Positions 4,773-5,363 of a stretch of DNA of 5,363 nucleotides are shown here, piece by piece (the first letter of the stretch is position 1; the number at the start of each line of letters is the position of its first letter). The notes beneath the pieces were generated by a model. It did no database searches, was not told where the DNA came from, and saw nothing but the letters and a program-made list of their open reading frames with translations. This DNA is from Acidobacteriota bacterium. Lineage in GTDB: Bacteria; Acidobacteriota; Terriglobia; UBA7540. The stretch lies in contig JAKASH010000277.1 in the NCBI GenBank assembly GCA_021828225.1, positions 1 through 5,363 of the forward strand, given 5' to 3'. Position numbers and translations under genes: made by a program.

Positions 4773-5363
4773 ATGAAAGAAGGCCAGACTATTCATTCCG
4801 GTGACATGAGAACCGTAAATCCAAATTGCTATCCTAATGACAAATACTGCCGATCCGCGAGGGAGTTGCTCCTGCCTGTTCTCCTGGTTCTTGCCGTGTT
4901 ATTGGGGGTGGGATCAAAAAGGGCGAAGGCTGCCGAAGATTCGAGTGTTCTACGGGCCACCCTTAAAAATGGTATGAAAGTGGTCATCGTACGTAATCCA
5001 CTGGCCCCGGTGGTTACAACGGTAATCAATTACCGCGTGGGCTCGAATGAGGCGCCGGAAGGTTTTCCAGGCATGGCCCATGCTCAGGAACATATGATGT
5101 TCCGTGGCAGTCCTGGACTTTCTGCTGGTCAGTTGGCGAATATTGCGGCTGCCATGGGAGGACAGTTCGACGCTGATACTCAGCAGACGATCACGCAGTA
5201 TTTCTTTACGGTGCCGGCTGCGGACATGGATGTTGCGCTGCACATTGAGGCCATCCGGATGCGAGGCGTTCTTGATTCGGAAAAACTCTGGAACCAGGAG
5301 CGTGGCGCCATCGAACAGGAAGTGGCCCAGGACCTTTCCAATCCTGAGTATCTTTTTTATACC
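4773..5363 (+). CDS. Secreted M16 (insulinase-family) zinc metallopeptidase, N-terminal part
   Basis: M16 peptidases are clam-shaped zinc proteases that degrade peptides and unfolded proteins. The first 197 codons are present; the frame continues past the right edge. The start at 4773 follows GGGGGA (4760-4765) with 7-nt spacing; an inner ATG at 4806 has no good ribosome site. Seen: a longish N-region, a hydrophobic core at residues 32-47 and AKA before AED at about 51-56, which make a Sec signal peptide with probable cleavage after residue 53, so a periplasmic or secreted site is expected. The inverted zinc motif HxxEH reads HAQEH at 103-107 (ligands H103 and H107, catalytic E106). ERGAIEQEV at 176-184 matches the helix with the third ligand; E183 lies 76 residues after H107, as expected for that ligand, and E176 seven before it is the usual conserved partner. 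The N-terminal domain is therefore of the active, not the inactive, type. Full-length members run from about 420 to 950 residues; the second domain lies outside. Confidence 0.93.
   Translation, partial: MKEGQTIHSGDMRTVNPNCYPNDKYCRSARELLLPVLLVLAVLLGVGSKRAKAAEDSSVLRATLKNGMKVVIVRNPLAPVVTTVINYRVGSNEAPEGFPGMAHAQEHMMFRGSPGLSAGQLANIAAAMGGQFDADTQQTITQYFFTVPAADMDVALHIEAIRMRGVLDSEKLWNQERGAIEQEVAQDLSNPEYLFYT

Overview
The window reads as ordinary chromosomal DNA of a Gram-negative-type heterotroph, most likely an Acidobacteriota (Terriglobia-like) bacterium. This rests on the protein types: a Tat-exported family 38 glycosidase, a mitochondrial-type citrate synthase, and an M16 peptidase whose zinc motif reads HAQEH followed by MMFRGSPG, a form I associate with that phylum. 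The taxonomic call is an inference. No transposase, integrase, phage gene or CRISPR array is visible.

Layout: positions 1-815 (minus) hold the N-terminal 271 codons of a GH38 alpha-mannosidase-like enzyme that runs off the left edge. A 0.5-kb non-coding gap follows, then a small unrecognised membrane-anchored, Trp-rich protein (1350-1790, plus). Between it and a complete tRNA-Arg(UCU) gene (1999-2075, plus) lies a short stretch with two tandem 46-bp units, each carrying the same leader sequence and a different but perfectly paired hairpin. Positions 2230-4007 (minus) hold a two-gene operon: citrate synthase (gltA) followed by an OsmC/Ohr-family protein. The gltA stop overlaps an in-frame ATG of the second gene, and a GGAGG sits over the junction. 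Upstream of gltA is a near-perfect TGTGA-N6-TCACA palindrome, the classical core of a CRP-family operator. A 0.67-kb gap with competing hairpins and degenerate repeats separates it from a secreted M16 zinc metallopeptidase (4773 to the right edge, plus), which is cut by the window.

How the genes relate: citrate synthase feeds acetyl-CoA into the TCA cycle, and the co-transcribed OsmC-like thiol protein could link respiratory metabolism to peroxide defence. The CRP-like site suggests control of the pair by cAMP or another Crp/Fnr effector. The GH38 enzyme and the M16 peptidase both carry export signals and fit polymer-degrading, extracytoplasmic roles, but nothing shows that they work together. 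I see no convincing new multi-gene system. The features most worth a second look are the CRP-like operator, the twin hairpin units at 1806-1881, the alternative structures at 4346-4403, and the orphan small membrane protein.
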